Shown: in pieces, positions 19,101 to 31,100 of the stretch
Layout of the letters: every line of letters starts with the position of its first letter
How positions within the stretch are numbered: the first letter of the stretch is position 1
Notes under the pieces: generated by a model
Told to the model about the DNA's origin: nothing
The model's database searches: none
The model's input: the letters and a program-made list of their open reading frames with translations, nothing else
Translations under genes and position numbers: made by a program
NCBI RefSeq assembly: GCF_901000735.1
Contig: NC_081551.1
Location: 10,908,281 to 10,972,280 of the forward strand
Direction: 5' to 3'
DNA: 64,000 nt
Source of the DNA: Corylus avellana
Lineage: Eukaryota > Streptophyta > Magnoliopsida > Fagales > Betulaceae

Positions 19101-22100
19101 CAATGTTAGGCTTCAAATTTTTAATAAGTTTCTAATGCCAAGTCTTTTCCGGTTAAGACCTTGAACATTCCAGCTGAGAATTTTTAGATTCATAGTGGGA
19201 TAGGAGTGTTGCCATGATAACAAGAAGAAGGGTGGGGTTTTGTAGGATTCCTCTTGGAATCATAGTTCATTGAACTTGACAAGTTAAGTTCTCTTCCTGC
19301 AACACCCTTACCCTTATGCCTGGATTCAATAGCAGCGAACAAATCTGAAGCCTCCTCTTCAAATCCTTCGTATGAAACCCTCATTTTATTTGCTTTAGGT
19401 TCCTTAGAATGACAACAATGATCTTTTGTTCCTATTATAAAATTGCATTCAGAGTCTGGCCATGGGGGTTACCATATTATCTTTCCCGCTATACTTTTAT
19501 TTGGTGAAATGCTTGTTAATACTTTCCCATTCTTATTTTCATTGGGGAATTTGTCTTTTCACATTTGTTGGAAGTATCTGATATTCTTTTCTTAGTTCTA
19601 ATCTTGCCACCTCTTTGACGTTTGTGCAATAATTTGGGTTGAGGGAATTAAAATTTGTTTAGATATCTCTATGAGAATTATGTTCTTGCTTTGTGGTATT
19701 TGCAACTAACTAATGTTCACTTTTGTTTTCATCCTCAGATGCTATTTACAAAAACGTGTTCTCAATGTCTCTAGAGGCCCTGCAGTTCGAGCATTGCGTG
19801 CGCAAACTGATAAAAGGGAATATGCCATGCAAATGAGAAACATAGTGGAAAGGCAAGTGTGTATGCTTAATCTGTGCAGAGTATTCTTTCCACCGTTTGT
19901 TTTTTTTTTTTGTTTTGGCTACAGCGATGATTATATATAGTAGTCTTAAATTATTAGTTTTTGGCATGATCAATCTCATTCATAGTTCCATATTTGACTG
20001 ATTTGTGGCTCATTTTGCTGTATAGTTACTAGTTAGCCAGAGAAGTATTTCCCACCTATTATATTTGCAGATTTGATGATCTAGAGCCATCCAGTTTAGA
20101 CTGGAAATATCGATCCTCAAAATTTGCTTTAAGCTGTTACTTTTCACCTGCATTTTTTTTTTTTTTTTTAATTTTTATAAGTAATTGACAAATATCATTA
20201 AAATGTGTAAGGCCCCCCTAACCACACATGAAGTATACAAATGGAACAAAAAAAAAAAAAAGGAACAACCCAGCCAAAGCCACCTGTAAAATCCCAAAAG
20301 AAAAGAACTACAAGGCATCCATAAAAGAAACCCTAAACTCGCAAAAGAGTTCTGGGCTTCATCATAACACTAAAAGAACCCTCTTGCCTTACCTCAGCTA
20401 GAACAATCACCTCTAGCATCAAAGTTTATAGAGCACTCCATGTTTTTAAGTTCCCTCCTACCTTTCGGTGTAGAAGGAGAAACCATAACCTCATGACGCT
20501 GTTCCTCTTCTAGAATTGTCAAAAGATCCAAAGTCTTTTTTTCATTCGACAAGAGATCCCCAGAACGGGAAAGATCTCCATCGCACATTGCACTACCTTG
20601 GAGTGGCCGACATCACCCACCTTTCGATTCTCACCAACACCTGCCCCATCCAATCCATTCATGAGACATAGAGCCCTATCCAACCCATCCACCATCCCTA
20701 ACTCTCCCTCTTGCTGTTCACCCTTTTGTTTCTTTCAGCTGACCAAAAATCAATTTGAAAAGAAGGAAGAGAACAAATTCAGTTCAATGCATTGTAGTGG
20801 TTGTTCCTAATGTTATTACCATTTGATCTCAAGACGGACTTTGCTTTTGCATATTTGGGTCTTAAGATTGCCCTATTAGATAAAATCAGATTTCAGTTAT
20901 CAATTCAGTCACTAGTTGTGATTTCAAGATTTTTTACTAGAGTGGGGGATGATGGAGGGTTGATGTGGTCCTTGCATCGGGTTGCTCAAGATACTAACTA
21001 GTGGTTTTATTGAGTCTTTTTTTGTTTTTTTTTTTTACTTATCAGAAAAAGACACTAATGCACCAGGTTCTCATGTGAGATCAGACAAAAGAAGAAAGGG
21101 TATAGGTAAACGGCTGAAAGGGGTAGCAATCACTTTCATGCACAAATGTACATGAATTGGCTCACAGTGAGGTCTATACAGAAAGTTAGAATAGGGGTTG
21201 GAAAAGTGTGGTCTTTTGGGTTGCAGAGCTCATTGAATTGAGGAGGAACTCAATTCTTTTTGTATGAAATTACTTAATGGAAAAGGTTATTCTTTTTTTT
21301 GTTAGAATGCATGCCGTAATAAGTGGTACTATTATGGAAGAAAACTTAGATGAGGTGTCCAGAATAGTTTTTCTAGTACCAACTGTCATTCTTAGGAATA
21401 ATCCTCACTCTATTGTAATCATTTCTCCTAATATATATGGAATGAATAGAAGAGGGCTGGAAATAGTAAATCAGCTCCTCATTTCATACATTTTCTTCCA
21501 TTTTTATCATGATTAACAATAACAACTACAATAGGTTTCACAGTTTATCATAGCAAACCATCACCGATTGAATAAAAAATGTACATAAGTCTTTACAACA
21601 TATTACCTTTAGCTATAATGATATATATTATATATTTCATATCCTGCACTAGAAATATATACATACAAATACATCTAAGCCATTGCATATCCTTTATATC
21701 GTATAACTCAGCGACACACATATACATGCGTTCCACAACCCATTAAGCGAAACACATGCATACGAGCATATCTAAGCTATAAATAGTTGATAAACATTAG
21801 TGTCAATCTCATAAAATACATTTTATAATAATAAAACTTGATTATTACTTATAAAAATAAAATAAAATACATTTTATAATCATTAATACCAAACTTATGT
21901 ATTGCATTTTTTCATTCATTTCCATTTTCATTCTTTCACACGTCTCTCTTGGAACTTGTTCTTGACAGCTTCTTAAGGACCGATCCTTCATTTAACATTC
22001 CTACCATTCACTGGGGCTGGCCCCTTTATATCAGCATTAGGTTAACAACATCGAGGACTGGTCCTTAGGGACTTGTCCCTTAGTAGTGAAGCTGGGGACT

Positions 22101-25100
22101 TGTCTTGATACATTAATCTCTTATTCCTTATTTTATCTTTAGTGCACATTATCATGATGCATTCATTTGTTTTCGTAACCATGCAATATTGAACATAATT
22201 TTTTAACACAATTCTTAACACATCTTTTTAACATGTATAATCGTCAAATGTACTTAATCATATATCTTCATAAAATAGTCAGCTCGGCAAAACACATATA
22301 TCACGCGTTAAAAATAAGTAAAATTTGTTTTTTTTTTTTTGATAACGTAGGAGAACTTTACTCAGATTAATTGCACGTCGCAAACGCATACTGTACAACA
22401 ATCCTCACCGTTAATCAAACTCCCACGGGTAACGGACCCCACTCGCCAGAACCAGTTACTAGGTAATCCAGGAGCTTTCACCCCTGACGGGCTAAACAGT
22501 TTATTCTTATGCCCTGGAGGCTAAGTAAAATTTGTTCTGATCTCAGTAAGTAATATACTTACAATGTCCTTGACGATTGAGAAGGATTCCCAACTCAAGC
22601 ACACATTGCAAATCACCATTAGACTTGTACCCATAATAAAACTCTAACTTTGGTAATACCCATAGTGCTCAAAACACCTCAAACACTGTACTTTCTTAAA
22701 AACCAACCATAAGCCCAATTAACCTAATCCATAGCCAAATTTTGGGTTTAATATCAAAGCCCCCAAATTGACCAAAACCATGAAAAGTTAGGGTTTTGCT
22801 CATACCTTAATTGAATGGAGAAATTAGAAGTTCCACACCTCAAATCTTCTACCCAAAGCTTGGGTACTGCCTAGAACTCTACTACACATAAAAACCCTAG
22901 GGTAATTTCTAGGATTAAGCATCATACCCAAAAATTAACCCAACTTGTAGAAAATCTATGGTGTATAACATAGATTCAACAGATAAAACAGAGCTCCAAC
23001 ACCATAAATCTCCAAACTGTAGCTTGGAAGTGGTGTACGAACCTTCTCCAAGCTCCAAAAACCCAACAATGGACAATACCCACCAAGAGTGGGTGAGAGA
23101 GAGAGAGAGAAAATGAGAGAAATGCGATTTGTGAGCTGAAAATCACCTATTTGCTATTTATATTATCACGACTCGTCCGGACGAGTAAGTGACTTGTATG
23201 AACGGGCAAGAGCCTCGTCCGATAACTCACTCATATACAGTTACTAATGAGCCGTTATGTCTACCTTTCGACTGCTGGCTCGTCTGAACCAATTGAGGAC
23301 AGGCAACATTGATTTAATCCGGCATGTTATCTCATATGGACACCACTACGGCATCTGAACGCCATAGTAGACAAACCATTTTGTTCCATCGTCGCATGTA
23401 GCTTGTTTGAACGCTACAGCAGACGAATCATACTGACTTGACCTCTCATGTAACTCAGCCGAATGCTAATTACGGACGAGAACACTGGGCAACTCGTTTG
23501 ATAGCTCGTCTGAATGCCTATTCCGGACAAGCATACTGAACAACATTTTCTCTATCTTTTATTAAGTGTAACAAAAATTCCATTTCCCTTAATATTTTCC
23601 AGCGTTTTCTCATCACAATCCTAATCTTAGCTTGTCCTAAGCCCTAAAATAAGTTGCTGTTCATATTCTCCTAATAGATTTGGTATCACATGTTTTGTTT
23701 TACATCAATTTTGGTATCCTAAGTTACAAGGACAATCATGAGTTGGAAGAACCTAAAAACCCTGCTCAAAGAGTCAATAATATGAGACATAACTCTTCTT
23801 AGTTGAGAAAGTTTATAGGGAGTAGCATGTATGAAGTAAGTGTACAAGAAAGAATCAATTTGTGAATTTTAATGTACAATGTATTATAAATTGCAGCATT
23901 AATACATCACATATTGCTCAATGGAAGAGCACGGATTGGTCTCATTCCTGATAGAAAAAGAAAAAAAATAAATAAGTAAATAAATAAAAAGAAGCATTTA
24001 CTTCTTGGATGCTTGATTTAATGTGCAAGTTGAACTTGTAGCCCTATTATTTCCTGCATTTATTTCAAGTAAAGGTCCACAGTGTTTTTCATCTCATCAT
24101 GGAATTTGAAATTTATCATCAAATAAAATCTTTTTCTGTTTCCCTCTAGATGTAATATACTTTTACATGCTCAATATATATTCACGTTAAAGTTTTTCTT
24201 CTTCCTCTCTCTGAAATTTGTAGCAGCTTTTAAATTTACTCACCTTGGCAGACATGAACATAACTTATCAGCACAATGAAAATAAATATCATCTATTGGA
24301 CAAGAGGGCTCTAATATTTCTAGTTACTTAACCCAAAAAGGCCAATGTTTTTTTTTTGACCAAATGGTGTCTTGTTCCCACCATAAGTAAGAGATGGATG
24401 GTGAGATCAGTAAGTCAAGGGTTCAATCTTGTGTGGGATGTGGGATTTATATCTACATAATAAAAGAGAAATGCTGCGTAACTAAATAAATAAATGATAA
24501 TCACTATTCAAATTTATTTGTTTTCCATTAATTGCCCAATTTTATTAGTATTCTCTTGCCTTGCATATATTTGTCGAATGTTTGTTCGTTCCTTCTGGTA
24601 ACTGTTGGTCTTTGCTTTGTTTTCCAGCACTCCAAACCTTTCTATTAGAGAGGCAATGGTGACAGACATCTTATTAGGAAAGAACGACAGTGTGGAAGGC
24701 GTCTGCACATTTTTTGGGATGAAGTTCTATGCTCCTTCTGTTATACTGACAACGGGCACTTTTATGAGTGGTAAAATTTGGGTTGGTAGAACTTCTATGC
24801 CTGCAGGAAGGGCTGGTGAGTCAGCATCACATGGACTTACTGAGAACTTGCAGCACCTTGGATTTGAAATTGATCGGCTAAAAACTGGAACCCCAGCACG
24901 TGTGGATTGTCGTACTGTAGACTTTTCTGGATTGGAAGCCCAGCATGGAGATGAAGAGGTCCTTCCATTTACTCCCATATGTAGATTCTGTTGAAGTATC
25001 CAACCCAAAGGTTTAAACTAGTAGGTGGAGAGGTCCAACAACTACACATATCAATAACCAAGCACACACCCAACTGATGTGAGATTTTCTAACTTTTCCT

Positions 25101-28100
25101 CTCATGTCTAGGCCTAATAGAAACTGAAACCATGAACAGGCAAACTGGACTCTATACCATGTTAGGGCGTCCAACCCAAAAGCTTAAGTTGGCGGAGAGG
25201 CTTAACAAGTACATATACCATAACAAACATACATCAAACCAATGTGGGATTTTTTATCACCCCATGTCATGTCCAGGTCCAATAGAAACCAAACTTAAGA
25301 CAAATGGCCCAATGAACCAATTGAAACTGAAATAAATGTAGAAAGGCTTGGTATTTGGAGTCTAAAAACAAACAAACCGGGTTTTGATACCATGTTAGAG
25401 CTTCGAACCCAAAATGTAAGCTAATGGTTGGAGAGACCCAACAAGTACAGGTACCCATAACCCAGTACATACATCCAACTGATGTGGGATTTCTTAATAA
25501 GTCGAATAGATAAAGTTATGCTAGGTGCAAGTTTTCTGGTCATGCTTTGCAATTTTATTTGTGCAACCAATTCATTAGTGTGTAGTTCATATGTCATTAT
25601 ATACCTTGGCTGGAGATTGCAATACACTCACCATGTTAATGTAATGTATTAAAGGTAGTCAATTGACTAGATTCATAACTCTGTTCACCACATCACTGTC
25701 TGGGCAGAAACCAGAATGTTTCATAGGTTTTCCTGCTTGACTGGGCAGACTACCTCTTACTGGACTTAAGGTCATGAAGCAGTATTCTGCATATTACTAG
25801 CTCCTAGGATTTTCTCTCTCTCATATTGGATGAAGAATAACCTGTGATTAGCTTTTGATTTAAATAGTGAATGTTGATGACTGATAAATATGCTTGATAT
25901 CCATGTCTTTAATGTGAGTTATCATTAACAGGTCAGCTGGTTTAGCTTTGATCCTGATTTTCATATTGAAAGGGAGCAAATGTGCTGCTATCTAACACGT
26001 ACCACGGCGAAAACACACCAGCTAATTAAAGAGAATTTGCATGAAACTCCCACGTATGGAGGATGGGTTGAAGCTAAGGGACCCAGATACTGCCCTTCAA
26101 TTGAAGATAAGGTAAGGCTGGTAGTTTATGTTCCTTTTTTCTTGCATACCTCATTTTTGTGTTCTGATACCTTATTTTGTTATTCACTTCAAGTTCTAAC
26201 TCAACTAATATCACAAAAGGAATGATCGGCTGCTCCAATGCTGGAGTAGATTTTGTATGAATATCAACAGACACAGAATCCCTTTTCAATTGTCATTGCT
26301 ATTATGGCCCTTTTGCTATTGGCATTTCATATGATACATTTTGTTACTTTCTTAAAGTTACTCTTTTTTTTGGTTCCAAATCCATTATGTGATGTAATGA
26401 AACATGATTTTCCTATTGTATGAGATATATACTTTGATTCTCAATACATTGTGCTGTGAGAAGTGAAGCATGATTAAGATATACACGTATCATTTGTTGA
26501 ACTAATTCCCGATACCATCATTTGCTATATTTTCAAATTTTATACAATATTGGTTATTTCTGTTAATGGACATTAAAGAACTTCAATAAAGGATCTAAAA
26601 TGTATTATATTCTTACTCTTCATCTGATTCTTGTGTTAGAGAATGAAGATAGTCATTCTTATCTAAGTATTACTGTTATTTTAGAAATGTAAATGTCATT
26701 ACTGCTTTCCAAGAATCTGTATTAAAACCATATATTTGTAGGTTCCACATTTTCTTTTCACCCAATTCACTATTTCTAGAGGCATAAATCTCTATAGATA
26801 TGTGTACTCCAATAATAGGAGCCTCATATGTGAATTTTCCTCTTTTCTATTCTCATTTTCTCTCTTTCATTCTCCCTGTCGGTGGGGCATGTGCAGGCCA
26901 CTACTTTTTAGTGCTAGTGTGTTGGTTCCCTTCGTTTTTTTAGCTTCTCTATGTCTTGGTTGGTTTTATGGATATCTGAGAAGATGTTTTTGACGTTGTC
27001 TGAGAAGGTTGTTGCTAGGATTCTTTCTCGTTGAGTCTGTTAGTGTTTTGAAGGCCTCATGGAGGTTTTTTTTCGTAGAATCAAAATCCTTTGAATTATC
27101 GAGTATTTCCTTCAGGTTACAAATAGTGGAACGAGGGAAATGTTATCTCTGTTTGATCTTTCCAGGATGAGATGGAGCATTTTGGTTCGTATCGACTGTT
27201 GACATGGTGGCTAGACTGTAAAATTGTGCGGGCTTCATGCAAAAGTTAAGACGTCGTCTTGGGTCAGCGTCACAGTAACTCTCAAGGGAGGTACATGGCC
27301 ATTGGAGAGTTCAATGGCGGTGGGTGGAGGGGATTTAATCTTTTTCTTAGAAGGCAAAAAGAAATGGGGTTGGTGTGGGTTTGAGGAGATGTTGCAGTAT
27401 TTGTTGTCTCCATTCACCTCCATGAAACAAGAACCTACACTTGAGAAACACTCCTTTTCTCTGGTGGTAGCAGGTCAAGGTGATCTGACCACTTTTAATG
27501 GTAGGGGTGCTTAAGGGGCTTCAGTTGTGACTCACCAAAAAGTTTGGCCTCAAGGCATGCTCAAATTGCTGCAGCACAGCTGCCTAGTGCTGCCAACTCC
27601 ATTGTACCTTCCAATGTCCGCATAATGCCAAAACAAGCCATAAGGAACAACAAGAGGGGTGCTCTATATTTCCCTTAATGAAAGCTTCGAAAATCCAAAA
27701 AAGTACCTTTACAGTACTCTTCTAGGCAATCGGGCACTACCATTTTACTTTGTTTGAGGGTTTGCATGGATAGGACAAGCAAGCGCCACATATATTGGGA
27801 TAAAGGTTGGTTTATTCCCAGGTGGGTACCACGCATAAACAAGATCCTCAAGGCCCTAGAGCAGGTTGGGCCTAGGGAAATAGCTTCCAATAGCTCTGTT
27901 AGGGATTCTGGCCCAACGGAAATAGTAGGCCCAGATCATTTTAGGTCAGCTTGTTCTAAGTAAGAAGATGGTAGTAGCTTTGGGCCCCTCCTTAGGTTTT
28001 CACAGCCCACCTTAGCCTATGTGCAACCAATGGGCTTCTTTCTAGAAGATTATTTTTGATTGGGATTCAAATTTGAGCTTCCAAAAGGCCCATATAACAT

Positions 28101-31100
28101 TGGGCAACAGCCTGCATCTGTTAACTGGGGTGTGGCCTGAGTTGAGGCTTTCGGGTCGTTTCTCTTTATCAGCGAATGACCCTCTCGGGTTATTCGTGGA
28201 TCGGCGATGCCCTCTCTTCTGCCAAACTATATCTTGCCGGGAAGTGGTTGGTTGATTAAACCTATTTCAAGATTGGTGGTAGAGCATATTAAAAATTATG
28301 GCGAGCATATTAGAACTCTCCCTTTCTTCAAGAAGAAATCAGTTGGAGACAAAAATCTAGGATCCGTTGGTTGAAAGAGGGTGACAAGTGTACAAAATAT
28401 TTCCATCGGATTGCTAATGCCAACCGAAGACAGAATTATATTGAGTTTTTGGACATTCATGGCACTACTATTCCTGATCAAGAGGCTATTAGTAATCATA
28501 TCACTCGCTTTTATGAGACGCTATTCACAGAGACTCTTAGTTGGAGACCAATGTTGGATAATCTTCATTTCGATATGTTGGAGGTGGATGAGTCTTCTAG
28601 TCTGGAAGTCCCTCTCGAGGAAAGGGAGGTGGTTAAAAAAATGGATAGGGACAAGGCTCTAGGCCCGGATGGCTTTTTTCCAAGATTGCTGGGAGGTGAT
28701 CAAAAAGGACATCATGGCTGTTTTTGCGGAGTTCTATGATTGAGGTAAATTCGAAAAAAGCCTCAATGCTACGTTTATTGCTCTTATTCCGAAGTCGCAT
28801 GGGGCTTCCGATCTGAAGGATTTTCGCCCAATTAGTCTTGTGGGAGGGATCTATAAGATTATTGTGAAGGTTTTAGCCAATAGAATGAGGGGGGTCATGA
28901 ATCGGGTCATTTCCAATCTGCAGAACGCCTTTGTCAAAGGTAGACACATTTTGGATTCGGTGCTTATTGCCAATGAGTGCCTGGATAGCCGTTTCAGATC
29001 TGGGGATCCCGGCCTCTTGTGTAAGTTGGATATGGAGAAGGCTTATGATCACATGAACTGGAAGTTTTTACTTTACCAATTAAGAAGGTGCGGTTTTGGT
29101 GAGGAATGGTGCTCATGGATTGAACATTGTATCTCGTCGGTGCGGTTCTCGGTGTTGATCAATGGCTCTCCTTCCAGTTTCTATGAGAGTTTGCGTGGGG
29201 TAAGACAAGGTGACCCCCTTTCGCCTTTTTTGTTTATTGTGGTCATGGAGGTGTTCAGCATGATGATTAATGCTTCTATTAGTAGGGGCTTCTTTAACGG
29301 TTTCTATGTGGGTGCCAGAGAGCCTGAGCAGGTAACAGTTTCTCATCTTCTTTTTGCTAATGATACACTGGTTTTTTGTGGGGTTGCTCCTGATCAAGTT
29401 AGATTTATTAAAGCCCTCATTATTGGCTTTAAGGCGGTCTTAGGGTTAAAAGTAAATTGGGCCAAGTCTGTTTTGGTTCCAGTCGGAGGTACGGTTGAGA
29501 CGGGTGAGTTGGCCGGCATTCTAGGTTGTAGCACTAGTTCTCTGCCCTTGAAGTATCTGGGTCTTCCACTAGGGGCTTCGTTCAAGCTTTTGGCTATTTG
29601 GTATGACATGTTGGAGAAAATTGCTAGAAGGTTGGCCCCTTGGAAGCGCTCATATTTGTCCTAGGAAGCGAGGCTCACGTTCATCAAGAGCACCTTATCC
29701 GATCTTTTCACCTATTTTTTGTCCCTTTTCCCCATTCTTGTTTCTGTGGCGAATCGCATTGAGAAGATTCAACGGGATTTTTTATTGGGGTTCAAGGAAG
29801 AGCCTAAGTTCCATTTGGTCAGTTGGCACGAGGTCTGTTCTCTGATTGCTGAGGGTGGTTTAGGGATTCGGAGTTTGCGTCTTTTTAATCAAGCTCTTTT
29901 GGGGAAATGGTTATGGAGATTTGCTATGAGGAAGAAGCTTGGTGGAGAAGTATCTTGGTGGCAAAGTATGGGGTGCTTTGGGGTGGTTGGCGTTCTAAAG
30001 TCCCTCGTGGAACGCATGTGGTGGGGTTATGGGAACACATTTGTAGGGGTTGGAGGTCGTTTCAGTGCCACTTTAGATTGGATCCTGGTTCGGGGGGGAG
30101 AGTCAAATTTTGGGAGGATTTATGGTGTGGTGAGATGCCCCTTAAGGATGCTTTTCCAGGCCTTTTTAACATTGCTAGCAATAAAGATGCTTCCATCGCG
30201 GATATCCAAGAGTGCGTAAATGGGATGGTCCACTGGAATGTTACTTTTACTCGTAGTATTCATGACTGAGAGGAGATGGTTTTAGCCTCTTTCTTCTCGC
30301 TCTTGTATTCGGTTTCGCTTCGTGGGGAAGGGGAGGATTGGATGTGGTGGATCCCTTCGAGAAAAGGGAAGTTTGAGGTAAGATCTTTTTATAGGATGCT
30401 TGCCTTTAAAGAGCCCAACCACTTCCCGTGGAAAAGTATTTGGCGCACCAAGGCTCCTTCGAGAGTAACGTTTTTTGCGTGGTCGGCCACCCTTGGGAAG
30501 TCTCTCACTTCGGACAATGTTTGGAAAAGAGGTATCGTTGTGATTAATCGATGTTGTATGTGTAAATCGGATGGGGAGTCCGTGGATCATCTCTTTCTTC
30601 ATTGTGGGGTTGCACGCAAGTTGTGGGATGTTATCTTCTCTCGTTTCAACATGAGTTGGGTTATGCCTAGAAGCGTCAAGGAGATGTTTGCTAGTTGGTG
30701 GTCGGGCGGAAGAACCTGTAGTGCCGTGGTATGGAAGATGGCTTCCCTTTGTCTCTTATGGTGCCTTTGGAAGAAAAGGAATGCGAGATGCTTTGAGGAT
30801 TTGTCGAGGAACCTTGAAGACCTTGTTCATTTCTTTTTGTACACGCTTTTCACATGGACTGCAGGCTAGCTTGCTCCTTTAGTGATTAATTTTCTTGATT
30901 TTCTCTTTATGTTCTCTTCTTCCTTCTCCCCTACTTAGTCGCTCTCTTGTATACTACCTGTGTACTTGGGTTGTGCCCTTCTGCACTCTTCAATGCATTA
31001 TTACTCATAAAAAAAAAAAATTATGGCGAGCAAGGCTATAGTCTTGCCTGTTGCTAGGTCTTCACGGGCAATGGACCTTGAGGTCTGTTTCCTCCGCGAT

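Larger units (their letters stand above)
14284..19470 (-). mobile_element. LINE-1 right copy, antisense in mnmG intron B-C, interrupted by a gap
   Basis: Mirror of the LINE at 2090-11273 without the Copia insertion. The 3' A-rich tail is at 14284 and the endonuclease start near 19190. The uninterrupted target of Copia, with one gtctc, is at 18166-18170. RT remnants run from about 15730 to 18300, including the dead FCND box. Stops are shared with the left copy, so the decay preceded haplotype divergence. The length is inflated by the gap and the 1.1-kb redundant segment. Confidence 0.87.
13760..21550 (+). repeat. Right arm of giant inverted repeat (mnmG exon B to intron C-D)
   Basis: This is the copy in the same orientation as the rest of mnmG. 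It contains the end of exon B, the LINE-1 insertion in antisense, exon C, a LINE fragment and part of the following intron. Its outer end at about 21550 is set by the window start in the other arm, so the true end is unknown. It contains a 100-N gap with flanking redundant sequence that the other arm lacks. Confidence 0.9.
19853..24627 (+). other. mnmG intron C-D (GC-AG), with retroposon debris
   Basis: Begins gcaagt and ends ttttccag. It holds an antisense LINE fragment (about 20160-20775), a micro-insertion (21830-21861), a SINE-like element (22330-22521), an unclassified repeat-like block (about 22540-23570) and a possible SINE relic near 24348. The remainder is AT-rich with nothing recognised. 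Confidence 0.85.
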
